64,000 bases of DNA, from positions 62,001-126,000 of the forward strand of contig VHIT02000011.1 of NCBI GenBank assembly GCA_009768925.2, written 5' to 3'. This document shows, one piece after another, positions 38,003-48,739 of the stretch. Position 1 is the stretch's first letter. Each line of letters starts with the position of its first letter. The notes under the pieces were generated by a model. It saw only the letters and a program-made list of their open reading frames with translations. It did no database searches and had not been told where the DNA came from. Both the position numbers and the translations under genes were made by a program. This stretch comes from Cryptosporidium bovis. Lineage: Eukaryota; Apicomplexa; Conoidasida; Eucoccidiorida; Cryptosporidiidae.

Positions 38003-39180
38003 ATTACTCAACAATAAATTCTAATTTAGCGGTAAAACCATGTTTTTTTAATTTCATAAGCCAAAAAGAACAAAATATTCAAGGTATATTGAAGTTACTA
38101 ATTCATAAAAACAGTATTCGTACTTATAAGTAGTGAGTGTACGGCGTAAATATTAAAAAATTATAAAGGTTTAATTTCATTATTTCCGAATAAAATTGTT
38201 ATTGTAAAAATTGACTCAAAATTTGTGAGAGTTGTACATGCTGTAGCTGGAAAATTAGGCAACAAATATAAACGCTACTTAAATGGGTAACAACACTATA
38301 TATTAAGATGTATGTGTATTTCTAACGTTATACACAATATGTATTTATACTTAATATAAAAAATATGTACTACCTAAATGTACAGTAAACTATTTATTTT
38401 GCTATGGCTTATTTAGTTGCTTTTAAACGATTGCATGTTCATGCCGCCAAAAAACTATTACGGGTTAGTGAGTAGGGATTCAGTGGTTTACAACAAAAGT
38501 CGTACTAAAGCATTTAAATTTACAATTTAACAAGCTTTTCTGATTGTTTGATCCACTTAAAATCGCACTTGTTGAATTAAATTTTTCCTTTTTGTTTTTA
38601 TACCTCAATTACTATCATGTTATTTTTTGAGACAATTTATTTATTTATTTGAGCTTAGACAAGGCGGTACAAAAACTTCTGCATAAGTCTATTTTTTTCT
38701 ATTATTGTCTCAAATATAATAACAAAGGAAAAATGAATTAATGTATGCATAAACCAAGTATATAATCAAGTTACTTTTTTATTATAAAATATATTATTGT
38801 ATATGATTTTTAATAAAATCAAAATTAATATTATACATATATATTTATTTAAAATAGCAATTTCTATTTCGCGGTGTTGGAACAGCTACAAATAGTTCCA
38901 TAGTAAATTTGACAATTATTCTTTCTTTTGTTGGAATTTGAAGGACAATAAACTTTGGATTTAAATTATACTTGTATTCAAAATTTAAGTAATTAATATA
39001 AAAAAACAAATAACAGCAACGGGTAGCTACTAGAGTCTGTTATTCCTCTTAAGAACATTACATTCCAATATTAAATAACAAGTGGTTAAAGCGAAAACAA
39101 TACATACGCAAAATTAAGAATAAAACTAATATAGGGAATTCAGATTATAATAGGAATTACAAGTTTTTAGGTGGATTAAA
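38003..39180. other. long divergent intergenic region, 1.2 kb
   Basis: Shared upstream region of the inhibitor-2 gene (minus) and RPL9 (plus). E2F-like sites lie at 38025-38036 (TTTAGCGGTAAA) and 38443-38452 (GCCGCCAAAA). A GC-raised patch at about 38215-38290 is open on both strands for about 30 codons without an ATG and is left unassigned. Confidence 0.5.
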
Positions 39181-39753
39181 ATGAAAGACATTTTCTCTTA
39201 TGAAACATTCCGTGTTATGGAGGGCACAACAGTGTCCGTTAAGTCGAGAACAGTAACTGTATCAGGAAAATTTGGCCAAGTAACGAGATCATTTAACCAC
39301 TTACCAGTTGACATTAAATTATGTGGCAATGGTAAGGTAATTAGGATCGAGGTTTGGTTCGGTACTCCACGTCACCAATCAGCTATTAATACAGTTTGTT
39401 CTGCAATTAAAAATATGATGGTTGGAGTAACTAAGAAGTTTGAATATAAAATGCGTCTTGTATATTCACACTTTCCAATCAACGCAAACATCCTAGAAAA
39501 TGGTGGTTTAATTGAAATCAGAAACTTCTTGGGTGAAAAGAGAGTACGTGTTGTCAAAATGCTCCCAGGTGTTGTTGTAGAGAAATCTACTGCAGTTAAA
39601 GATGAGCTCATAATTAGTGGTACTGATTTAGAACTCGTTTCAAGATCCGCTGCTCTCATTCACCAATCTACTCTTGCTAGAAATAAGGATATCCGTAAAT
39701 TCCTTGACGGTATCTATGTAAGTGAGAAAGGTACTGTTGTTAAAGAAGATTAA
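39181..39753 (+). CDS. RPL9: 60S ribosomal protein uL6 (RPL9)
   Basis: 190 aa, full family length. uL6 lies near the sarcin-ricin loop and the factor-binding site of the large subunit. It has two repeated alpha/beta domains: VSVKSRTVTVSGKFGQVTRS in the first, and AHFPINANILENGG-like SHFPINANILENGGLIEIRN then FLGEKRVRVV in the second, as in eukaryotic RPL9. RNxDIRKFLDGIYVS closes the protein. Codon choice is less AT-biased than in the neighbouring unknown genes, as expected for high expression. The gene is followed by 720 bases of spacer. Confidence 0.97.
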   Translation: MKDIFSYETFRVMEGTTVSVKSRTVTVSGKFGQVTRSFNHLPVDIKLCGNGKVIRIEVWFGTPRHQSAINTVCSAIKNMMVGVTKKFEYKMRLVYSHFPINANILENGGLIEIRNFLGEKRVRVVKMLPGVVVEKSTAVKDELIISGTDLELVSRSAALIHQSTLARNKDIRKFLDGIYVSEKGTVVKED

Positions 39754-40474
39754 ATGTAATGCATAAATGTCAAGTTGTCGTTTTTCTGTCCTTTCTTTAT
39801 TGAAGGAGGATAGATGAGCGAGAATGCAGTGATAGGTAACATGATATTAGGATAGATGATATCTTAACAATGATACTCTAGTTTTTATTGTTTAATAAGT
39901 AAATAGTTACTATCTTTTTACTTTTGTTCATTACCCTCTTTATTTTTAGATAGAAAACGAATACAAGATTTATAATTTCTATATTAAATGAAGCTATTTG
40001 AATTTTAAGCAGTGCCCTTCTTTATCACTGACTTTTTACGTCTGATACTCAAATGGCCTTTAATTGCACTGGAAGGTGTGTTCTTTGCATTGAATGACAA
40101 TAAACGGACAGCTATTTTTTTAGAAACAACAATCCACAAAGGACAAGATTCTTTGTATTCCAAAATTTAAGGCAAAATTGTGAACGAACACCGACAAAAA
40201 AGATGGTGAAAACAAATCATATTGCGAATACCTTTTTTCCTACACTTCGCTAACTCAAACAGATTGGCGCCATCTTTTTTTGGAAATTACAGATAAAGAT
40301 AATGTAAATAAAAGACTAAAAGAAAAAATATTGAATTATACAAGGTAGAATACCAAACAAAATATATATCTTGTGTTGAATCAGAAACAAAGTTTTCTGT
40401 CTTTTGCTAGTATACCTTGACTTTTTTTTCTTTAATTGCCGATATTGAAGTATTCTGAAAATATAATTTGCAAT
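39754..40474. other. intergenic with a GC-raised island
   Basis: Contains a GC-raised block at about 40005-40165 and a perfect TGGCGCCA palindrome at 40265-40272 upstream of the next gene. The block is open for about 50 codons on both strands (plus strand to a TAA near 40172; minus strand to TAA at 40005-40007). Neither frame has an ATG. It could be an exon of a split gene or a structured RNA. Confidence 0.45.
40264..40273. promoter_or_regulatory. E2F-like element TTGGCGCCAT
   Basis: It includes the perfect palindrome TGGCGCCA and lies about 200 bases upstream of the 40475 start. It is the best match in this window to the E2F/DP1-like motif reported as common in Cryptosporidium promoters. 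Confidence 0.6.
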
Positions 40475-42994
40475 ATGGCGTTTATACTAAATAATGACCA
40501 AATAAAAAAACTTGGAACAATAATAAAAGATGAAAGTAATGAAAAAGATTTAGAATATAGTGCGACGATAGTATGCCAGTATTCCGATATTCTTTTTGGT
40601 GAAGGTGGAGAGGATAGAAACCAGAAGCAATGTAATTGTGACAACAAAGATGCAAGTATATCATGTAAAGAACGTTCAATACTAATCAGAGCTGGATTTA
40701 TAGCAAGCATGAGAAAACTGAAATCTGAAAAATTGGTGAATAGCCAAACAATGGCAAAAGTTATTAGAATAATGAGAAGATTATTAAGAGGTGCAAATTG
40801 GTTACCAATAGATTGCATTGTTCAAAAAGAAATGATCGAGGGATTATCATTGTTAGTAAGAACATTACATGATTTTAACTCAATTAGGGTACTGCAGAGT
40901 TTACTATCAAGTTACTTGTTTTGGTGTTACATGCAATCGGAAGATAAATTTGTAATAAATAACTCTAAATTATTATTATGTGTGACAACATGGTTAAAAG
41001 AGAATAATACAAGTAAAAACGTGGATGAAATTCAACACAATGAACAAAAATATGGATTAACACCAGCAAGTTCCGAATTGATGAACAGAATTATCAGTGA
41101 TCTCAATTCAAGTAGTGAACAATATTTAAAAGAATATAAACTATTTTTAGAGTTGAATAATAGTAAAGACAATGAAACAAATGAATTGATTGAACTTAAA
41201 AAGAGAATAATAAAAGACCTAAAGTTAATCTCTGCATTAGTTTTGTATTCTGGTGTATATGTTAGTGGAAATTTATGCAGTTATCAAAATAATAGTATTA
41301 ATAATACCTGTATTAAAAATATGTGTATATCAAATAATAATATATTAATAGGGACAGTCATATTACCACAAATATTAGAATTATTGCTTAGAGTTAGATC
41401 ATATACTTTGGAGTTAATTAATTGCTTGGTAAGTGAATATTTGAAAAACATATCAACTATAAGTGGTAAATATGAAATAATAGATTTAATCGAGTTATTG
41501 AATATAATAATAACAATAAGAGATGGCAATGAAAATCAGGTAAAGTCCTTCATTGGTGTTAGTAATTCCGATAACAACACTGAGTTTGTCAATAAATTAA
41601 GTTGTATTGTAGAATTAATTAACATAAGTGATGAAGTACTATTTAATATATTAGAGTGTACTGGAAGCACTGGTATAGCAGTTTATTCGCCATTAATACA
41701 GAATTATATGCTAAATATATTTTCACTTGAATGCAAGCAATCTTTTATAATAAGCAATTCTATTGAAAGGGAAAAATGCCATCAATTTATGAATAATTAC
41801 TACTCAAGTATTATTTTTATATTAATGGGAGTTCCTGTATTTTACAAATCATTTAAACAATACAATTATGAAGTGTTTTTAACATTTAAATCATGCATTA
41901 GTATATTGAGATTTTACGAGAATTTGTTTGTTGAGATATTGAAAATACAAGAATATGTATTATCATTAATTAATAATGGTGAAATTTATGTTGAAAACAA
42001 TAATATACTTGATAGTAATTCATATCATTACAATGTTGAATTTAATAAAAAAAGAATTAATGAATTATTATTAAAATCAATGGATGTTTATGAGTTGGCC
42101 ATACTTATTGTACTGGAATTTAGAAACACAAGACTAGCTAAAGAAATTGACCAAATTGAAAATATTTCCAAGCTTATAAATAATTGTCACCACGTAACTA
42201 TTAATGTACTATATAATATAGTGATTAATAATTGTCAAGTATATTCTAAATTATTTAGCAGTAATAATGATAATAGTGCTAAAACTGCTTTAAAAGGATG
42301 TAGTGATCATTCTAGTGGTCATTCATTGATTACAAGTAAGAATTATGTGGTTTCGTTGAATAGACATAATAACACATTAATAGAATTATCTTATTATATT
42401 ATTAATATTATTATTTTATGTTATAAAGACACAGATATGGAAATAGATTCATCCCTACTTGAAAAAGCATACAATATAATTAAGCATTTACATTTTATCC
42501 TTAGTGACAATTTTATTGATCAAAGAATTTTCAATTTGTTTTCATTAATAGGTAATAAGTTATATTCTTTTAAACAAGTCGGCGACAATAATGATGGTAA
42601 TATGTTTAAAAGAGACTATTTAAAAAAATCATTTATCAAAGACGACAGTATTACTTTTATAGATACTGATGAAAAAGAGGAGTTTCAACTTGACTTTCTT
42701 TTAGATAGAAACATTCCTATTGAATCGCTATATAAAGATGATGATTCTTTAGTCTATAATAAATCAAATTATAATTCATCAGAAAAACAAGGTTTAGATG
42801 TAGATGCGGATGTAGATTTAGATGTAATTATGGATATAAAAGAGAGTGAAAATGAGGACGCAAACAAATGTGATAAAACAATTATTACTAGCGATAAAAA
42901 CACTGAATGCAGTGACAATTCAAACATTGATGTTGATATTCACAATTTGGAACTAAATATGGAATCTTCATCCTCATCGGATAACGAGGACTAA
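40475..42994 (+). CDS. hypothetical helical protein with acidic tail, 839 aa
   Basis: Starts at the ATG at 40475. The frame opens 13 codons earlier at TTG. The first 800 residues are predicted by eye to be mainly helices of 15-25 residues separated by Asn-rich loops (for example MAKVIRIMRRLLRGANWLPI, then SLLVRTLHDFNSIRVLQSLL), as in HEAT or ARM solenoids. The last 75 residues are strongly acidic and Ser-rich (SSSSSDNED end), like nucleolar or chromatin-linked proteins. It has no membrane segment and no catalytic motif. I do not recognise the family. Its TAA overlaps the stop of the convergent coiled-coil gene by 4 bases. Confidence 0.85.
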   Translation: MAFILNNDQIKKLGTIIKDESNEKDLEYSATIVCQYSDILFGEGGEDRNQKQCNCDNKDASISCKERSILIRAGFIASMRKLKSEKLVNSQTMAKVIRIMRRLLRGANWLPIDCIVQKEMIEGLSLLVRTLHDFNSIRVLQSLLSSYLFWCYMQSEDKFVINNSKLLLCVTTWLKENNTSKNVDEIQHNEQKYGLTPASSELMNRIISDLNSSSEQYLKEYKLFLELNNSKDNETNELIELKKRIIKDLKLISALVLYSGVYVSGNLCSYQNNSINNTCIKNMCISNNNILIGTVILPQILELLLRVRSYTLELINCLVSEYLKNISTISGKYEIIDLIELLNIIITIRDGNENQVKSFIGVSNSDNNTEFVNKLSCIVELINISDEVLFNILECTGSTGIAVYSPLIQNYMLNIFSLECKQSFIISNSIEREKCHQFMNNYYSSIIFILMGVPVFYKSFKQYNYEVFLTFKSCISILRFYENLFVEILKIQEYVLSLINNGEIYVENNNILDSNSYHYNVEFNKKRINELLLKSMDVYELAILIVLEFRNTRLAKEIDQIENISKLINNCHHVTINVLYNIVINNCQVYSKLFSSNNDNSAKTALKGCSDHSSGHSLITSKNYVVSLNRHNNTLIELSYYIINIIILCYKDTDMEIDSSLLEKAYNIIKHLHFILSDNFIDQRIFNLFSLIGNKLYSFKQVGDNNDGNMFKRDYLKKSFIKDDSITFIDTDEKEEFQLDFLLDRNIPIESLYKDDDSLVYNKSNYNSSEKQGLDVDADVDLDVIMDIKESENEDANKCDKTIITSDKNTECSDNSNIDVDIHNLELNMESSSSSDNED

Positions 42995-45900
42995 TATTTG
43001 GTAATTGATTTAATAATATTGTTCCACTCTCTTGTATTTATCTCCAATGAATCTACGTTATTTTTTTTAATATATTTAGATATAATTGAATCAGAATAGG
43101 GCAATTTTAGTTTTAATTTTCCTATTTTGCTTTTCTTATTGATGCAATTACCATTGTTTTCAATGTTGCACTTGCTATCTATTCTTAAATCCAACAATAA
43201 TTCTTGTAGCGTCTTTTTCATAATATACAACTTATACTTAAGGTTTGACTCCCCCTTGATATATTCTTGCCACTCTTCCTTAAATTTTGAGATGTTATTA
43301 CTATTGTATATTGGTATTGAACATTTATGCAATAAAACTTGTTTTCTTAATTCTCTATATTCATTTACAATATATAATAATTCAATGTAATTAGAAGAGC
43401 ATTCAATATTTCCATTATTTTTTAAAAAATTTTTAATGATATTATTTAATTTGTCTTCATTATCAGATCCATTACTATGTATTATTTGGGATAATAAAAA
43501 TTTCTTATTAAAATTATGCTTCAGGAAAAAATTAGGGTTATCCTTAATTATCATTTCACTCCACCTGCTCATTTCTATTTCATATAATCTGTTGTTCATT
43601 ATTCTAACCATTCTCCTCAAGTACACCGGTTCTAATACATCGAGTTCACTATATGCTTTTATTTTAGGCAAATTACTCAAATTTTCAACATTTTGTTTTA
43701 ATAGCTCCGTCTCATATTTCAATTCTTTTATAGTAGTTTCATTATTATTTATTTGTTCTTTCTTTAATTGTATATCAATTTCTTGCTCTTTTATTTTATG
43801 CATTAATGTTTGTTTATAGTCTTGTAATTTCTTAAACTCCACATCCATTGCACCAAATGATGAGTATAGTAAATCTTTACTTGTTAATTCTTTCTTTAAT
43901 TTTTGTATTTTATCATTTAGCGATTTTATTGTATTTTCCATTCTCATTCTTTTTGGACTTTCCGTGTTTACTTTGCTAGACGAAGGAATTTGATTACTGT
44001 CTTCATTAGAGATGTTGTCTACATCATCGTTAGTCTCTTTTTCTTGTTTGTTTTCGTCCTCTAGTAATTGGTCATCCAAATGATAAAGCAGTTTCTGTTG
44101 CATATTTTTTGAGATCAATAATTCTGGGAGAATATTTAGTTTATTCAAATCATTATTGTGATTATCAATATTTTCTATTTCATCACTTTTGTCAACTATA
44201 TGTATGGGATTTATGAATTTTTCTATATTTGATTCAAGCTCTTGTACGCTACTTAGCAATATTTCTATACTGTCGACAATGTTTCCATTATTATTATTGT
44301 TATTAATATAGTCATAGATAATTATTTGAGAGTTCAACATGTATTTAAATAAACTGTCAAATGAAGTACTTCTAATTTGGTCATAAATATTATTCCAATA
44401 TAAACTATCCCATGAGTATATTCTGTAATCTATTGGATAATGAATACCGTTTAAAGATAAGCTTCCACACTTTGAGTAAAATTTATCTGATATATTTAAC
44501 GACTTTTTGTATATGCTATTGTATTTATCGAGATCTACTTGCTTTATATATATACTTGAAATTATTGCCAATGAAATGTTAATATTCAGTATTGCGTCAA
44601 TACAGCACAATGGTAAAACATTATCCCCACAATTAGATTTTATGAGTTCAGTTAATTCAACGTTAAATTCTTTAATTATCTCATAATTATTACTTTGGTT
44701 TAAATTGTCATTCATTGTGTCCTGGAAAATATTATTTATCCAAGATAGGATGTCATTTATTCTACCCAAACAAGGCAATTTTTGAAATAAAACATTACCA
44801 TCATTGTTATTATTTAAGTTTATTCTCATATTTGCTATAATCTCACCCAGCGAAATTATTAATTTAGACACTTCTATCACTATATTGCAGATCCAGTGAA
44901 TTATTCCGGTATATTCACCATTTGATATAAATTTGCTAACTTGGTCAATTTGCAAGTACCTCAAAGCCTTAAATTGAAGATATTGTGTCAATAAATTGCA
45001 TTTACAAAATATTTCATATAATCCCATTACTCTATTTACAAAATTGGAGTACATAAATATTAACTCCGTTATAGGAATATTACCACTGTTAACACCATTT
45101 TTATTCAAATTATCGATTAAATCATTTATATAAAGGCTTTCATCACTAATATATTTTTCTTGATTCTTTTTATCATCCAAGTTTAAAATTATCTCAAATA
45201 ATTCATATTTTCTTTCTATTATCTTTTCTTGAGAAGACTTCCATATAATTCCAAATTCATATTCTAATGGATTCATTTTCTCATCATTAACGTTATTAGA
45301 ATCGTTACTACCATAAAATTTACTTTTTATATTAATTTGATTTATTATACCTTTTTGCCTACCAATATTATTATATAAATACCTTCCTTTGAAGTTTTCT
45401 ACTATCGATGATAAATTATTTATAATTAAAACTTGTGTAGTTATTTTCTTGTTATATTCATTGTATTTTTTTTTATTACTCTCGCTTAATGATTTTATTA
45501 TATTTACATACTTTTTATTTTCTGCATCAAGTTTGTCTATTTTATATCTTAGTTCCGCTTCCAACTGCTTATTCTGCTTAAGCAATTGTTGATCTACTTG
45601 TATCAACTCCTCATAAGATACTAATTTTAGACTATTCTCCTTATTTACTAGTTCCTGGTTTTTACTTTTTTCAAATAGTCTATTCATTTCCTCCTTCATT
45701 TGATCTATAACTGAATTCTTTCTACCTATTTGCTCAATTAATAATTTAACATAATTTTTCCATTTGGTGTTATTCTCTATTATTTTATCATTTAATTTTT
45801 TTATTTCGTTGTTTTTATCATCCAATATTTGTAGGCTGTATTTTATTGTGCCATCTATATCTTTCACGTATTTATCCAACTCACTATTTAAATCAATATA

Positions 45901-46065
45901 CATTCCTGTTTTATTACTATTGTTGACACTATTTTCCCTTAATGCTTCATTTTCGTTTTCCAGCTCTTTTATTCTTGATAGTAATTTATTTCTTTCATCA
46001 AGAATTGAATCATTTTCCAGGTTATCCTGTAACAACTCGGAATTTGTTTCGCCGTTTGAACACAT
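42991..46065 (-). CDS. long coiled-coil protein, 1024 aa, p150/dynactin-like layout
   Basis: From the ATG at 46065. Residues about 25-225 form a coiled coil (LLSRIKELENENEALRE onward). A non-coiled helical block of some 350 residues follows (about 290-640), then a second coiled coil (about 690-810, SLNDKIQKLKKELTSKDLL) and a helical tail with EPVYLRRMVRIMNNRLYEIE. Coil, globular helical insert, coil is the arrangement of dynactin p150, but there is no CAP-Gly domain and I see no diagnostic motif. A structural or motor-adaptor role is an inference from shape. Golgins and spindle-pole proteins are alternatives. Its TAG overlaps the TAA of the convergent gene (42991-42994). Confidence 0.8.
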   Translation of the reverse strand: MCSNGETNSELLQDNLENDSILDERNKLLSRIKELENENEALRENSVNNSNKTGMYIDLNSELDKYVKDIDGTIKYSLQILDDKNNEIKKLNDKIIENNTKWKNYVKLLIEQIGRKNSVIDQMKEEMNRLFEKSKNQELVNKENSLKLVSYEELIQVDQQLLKQNKQLEAELRYKIDKLDAENKKYVNIIKSLSESNKKKYNEYNKKITTQVLIINNLSSIVENFKGRYLYNNIGRQKGIINQINIKSKFYGSNDSNNVNDEKMNPLEYEFGIIWKSSQEKIIERKYELFEIILNLDDKKNQEKYISDESLYINDLIDNLNKNGVNSGNIPITELIFMYSNFVNRVMGLYEIFCKCNLLTQYLQFKALRYLQIDQVSKFISNGEYTGIIHWICNIVIEVSKLIISLGEIIANMRINLNNNNDGNVLFQKLPCLGRINDILSWINNIFQDTMNDNLNQSNNYEIIKEFNVELTELIKSNCGDNVLPLCCIDAILNINISLAIISSIYIKQVDLDKYNSIYKKSLNISDKFYSKCGSLSLNGIHYPIDYRIYSWDSLYWNNIYDQIRSTSFDSLFKYMLNSQIIIYDYINNNNNNGNIVDSIEILLSSVQELESNIEKFINPIHIVDKSDEIENIDNHNNDLNKLNILPELLISKNMQQKLLYHLDDQLLEDENKQEKETNDDVDNISNEDSNQIPSSSKVNTESPKRMRMENTIKSLNDKIQKLKKELTSKDLLYSSFGAMDVEFKKLQDYKQTLMHKIKEQEIDIQLKKEQINNNETTIKELKYETELLKQNVENLSNLPKIKAYSELDVLEPVYLRRMVRIMNNRLYEIEMSRWSEMIIKDNPNFFLKHNFNKKFLLSQIIHSNGSDNEDKLNNIIKNFLKNNGNIECSSNYIELLYIVNEYRELRKQVLLHKCSIPIYNSNNISKFKEEWQEYIKGESNLKYKLYIMKKTLQELLLDLRIDSKCNIENNGNCINKKSKIGKLKLKLPYSDSIISKYIKKNNVDSLEINTREWNNIIKSITKY

Positions 46066-47081
46066 TTATATCGATAGTATTTGCTATCAGATGTCAATTT
46101 CTAATTTGCTAATTAACCTATATTTAATTTGTTATATTTTAATGCAGATTAATTAACTTCTTCATATGTAATTTATTTACACATAGATTGTTAAAACTCA
46201 AATTGAATTTGAAAATATTTTTTATAACTTAATTTTTATTTTTTAAATATTATTTTATTAATATTTTGTTTGAATTCTTTAAAAATAAGTTAGCATTTCA
46301 GAATTTAGTAGAAATAAAAGCTAATTCCAAAATAAATTGTAAATACATGCACCAACCGCCACACATTGGCGGTGCATCCACAAACACATTAAACCGCCAA
46401 ACAATTATTTAGTTAAAGTAACTGCATTAATTGTTATTTAAATAGATATTTGAATAAGTGACCAATTTTATTAAATAGTATACAGAAATGTGAATGAAGC
46501 TATTTGACAAGATTTGATATTTAATATCTTTAATATTTACATAACTAAAATAATTGTGTAGCGTGAGAAAATAAAAATACATACCTTTGCTTTTTTTTCA
46601 TTAGTAACGAATACCATAATCATAGATAAATAGTATGCGCATTTCCACAAATTTAAAGCTATCTATTCAATATAGTATTTAGAAAAAAAATACTTGCACA
46701 AATCAATAACGAAGAGTTCTAACAAAGTGTGCACATACAACTAAACTAAATTGTAAGGCAGTGTTGCATATACACAATAATTCATAACTCAGAAAATACT
46801 GGAAAAAATTGAGAAAAATATTACTTATGGAAAAAGGCGAGAATAAGACATTTTATATTTGATTTGTCCTATTTTCTAGGAGGGTAAAATAGTTGATGCA
46901 ATTATACATCAACTATTTTACACGGTTGTTTTTCTATCCTTGTTGATTTTACATATTTAAATTTCTTTCTTATTCCTCATAATTTCTCTAATTGAGAGAC
47001 TAAATTACACCATATTATTTCTATAAAGAGAAATTACTAAAAAGTGCTGAAAGCTAATTACTATTTGTGATGTGTGATGGT
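46066..47081. other. intergenic, 1 kb
   Basis: Upstream region of the coiled-coil gene and downstream of RPL7A. The cluster 46347-46401 contains three GGCGG or CCGCC cores, two of them in an inverted repeat. The rest is AT-rich. No gene seen. Confidence 0.55.
46347..46377. promoter_or_regulatory. inverted repeat with E2F-like cores
   Basis: The arms ATGCACC..CCGCC and GGCGGTGCAT face each other over a 7-base loop, with three extra bases in the left arm. A further AACCGCCAAA lies at 46392-46401. It is about 300 bases upstream of the coiled-coil gene on its template side. Confidence 0.5.
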
Positions 47082-47867
47082 TTATGAAATGAGACCAACC
47101 TTCTTGGCCTGTTCTATAGCTAGTATCTTCTCTCTTCTTCTAATAATATGTTGTGCCTTGACACCCATAATTCCACCACCCCATTTTCTTCTCAATTCGA
47201 CGTTGTCATTATATTGAGCTCTAAAATTATTACATAAGAGATCGAATTCAGCTTGATCCTCCTTTCTGACACCTTCAATAGCAACCACTGCTGCAGTCTT
47301 TTTTCCGATAAGTTTACCAAGTCTTGCTTTACCACCGATGATGCAGAAGGCAACATCTTTTTTTCTGCAAAGAGCTGGAAGGAAGCATACTATTTCAATT
47401 GGATCTACATCTGATGCAATGACAACTAGTTTTGCTTTTTTCATTTCAACTAGATCAGTTACGTGATTGACACCATATTTAAGGAACAACGGTTTTTTAG
47501 TCTCAATTGCTTCACCATTAGCTGCTTTTTTAGCCTCTTCCAAAAGTCTTGCTTTTTTTTCAATACGGGTTTCTGGTCTGTATTTTCCCATAAGACGAAG
47601 TAACTGAGAAGCTTGATTTTTATCTAATGTACATGTGAATTGATTCAATACTGGTGGAACTTTCAAACGTCTCATTAATGTACTCTTTTGACGTTGAAGC
47701 AATATGTAACGTGGATAACGCACATATCTAGTAAGATCTGTCTTTGGACGAATATCACCACCTAATCTAAAGTTCCTTGGTGTTTTCTCAAAAAGAGGAT
47801 GACGAACTTTTTGATTGTTAGAACTGCTGTTTTTTTTACCTTGTGATGACTTGTTTGATGGAGCCAT
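47082..47867 (-). CDS. RPL7A: 60S ribosomal protein eL8 (RPL7A)
   Basis: 261 aa. eL8 is a large-subunit protein of the L7Ae family that binds 25S/28S rRNA. The N-terminal basic extension is followed by DLTRYVRYPRYILLQRQKS then TLMRRLKVPPVLNQF, diagnostic of RPL7A. The L7Ae core (about 120-220) has GVNHVTDLVEMKKAKLVVIA, SDVDPIEIV and LPALCRKKDVAFCII. The tail WGGGIMGVKAQHIIRRREK is conserved. Length matches the family. It is divergent from RPL5 across an 870-base spacer, so the two may share regulation. Confidence 0.97.
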   Translation of the reverse strand: MAPSNKSSQGKKNSSSNNQKVRHPLFEKTPRNFRLGGDIRPKTDLTRYVRYPRYILLQRQKSTLMRRLKVPPVLNQFTCTLDKNQASQLLRLMGKYRPETRIEKKARLLEEAKKAANGEAIETKKPLFLKYGVNHVTDLVEMKKAKLVVIASDVDPIEIVCFLPALCRKKDVAFCIIGGKARLGKLIGKKTAAVVAIEGVRKEDQAEFDLLCNNFRAQYNDNVELRRKWGGGIMGVKAQHIIRRREKILAIEQAKKVGLIS

Positions 47868-48739
47868 TATATAATTATATTTCTTTATATATTAAGCTTG
47901 TGTAAATTATACTATTTAGTCTGAATCCTATTTAAATATATTCTATTTCCCTCAAATTTCAAAAAAATAAGTCTATTTTCCAAATTCGAAAGAAAATATT
48001 TCCTCAAGTTGCTTTTTTAACTTCGCCTCCTATAGACCTTGTAATATACTATTTTCTTTATTTATTAACGATTAGTTTGTATTTAACTTAGTAATCAGAT
48101 TTTTAACACACCGCCTATTATATTATTACTATTGACAATTTATTATTTTATTTAACTAGAGACGACAAATTTATATTTAAACCAATATTTACTTTACTAT
48201 GGACATTTATAAATATTTTTTATTATATATTAATTTAATGCTTTATTTATTGCCTAATTGAGACGGTTAAATTATTATAAGGTTTATTTAACAGAAGAAT
48301 ATTAAATTAGTATATATAATACAATTATTCTTGTCTTTATTTAACTAATTTATAAATATGTCTCAAATAAGATTGAAAATCATTATTTTTGCAAATTCTG
48401 TATTCTATTATTATATAATACTCTAGTCTTAGTTATACTTTAGAGACAATTTATTTATAATTAGTATAACCTCTTAGGCGGGAACTTATTTATAATTAAT
48501 TGAATAAAAAAAGTATACGACACTAATTCAAGCAAGCTTAGTTATAATATTAAATAAGTTATTTAGCACTTTTAAATTAAAAAGTAAATAACATAAAGGC
48601 AAAATTGAAAATATAAATGTCAACAAATCAATTTAAATAAATATTTAAGGAACTTATTCGCTGTTCCAATTATATTTGAGGATTTTTTTCATCTTTTGTT
48701 TCAATATATTGTTTTATCTTAATCAAATAGAGCATAAAG
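47868..48739. other. divergent promoter region of RPL7A and RPL5
   Basis: AT-rich. An E2F-like TTAGGCGGGAA lies at 48474-48484. Short GCCTCC and ACCGCC patches occur near 48023 and 48110. No gene seen. Confidence 0.55.
48474..48484. promoter_or_regulatory. E2F-like element TTAGGCGGGAA
   Basis: It matches the classic GGCGGGAA form and lies about 255 bases upstream of RPL5. Confidence 0.5.
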
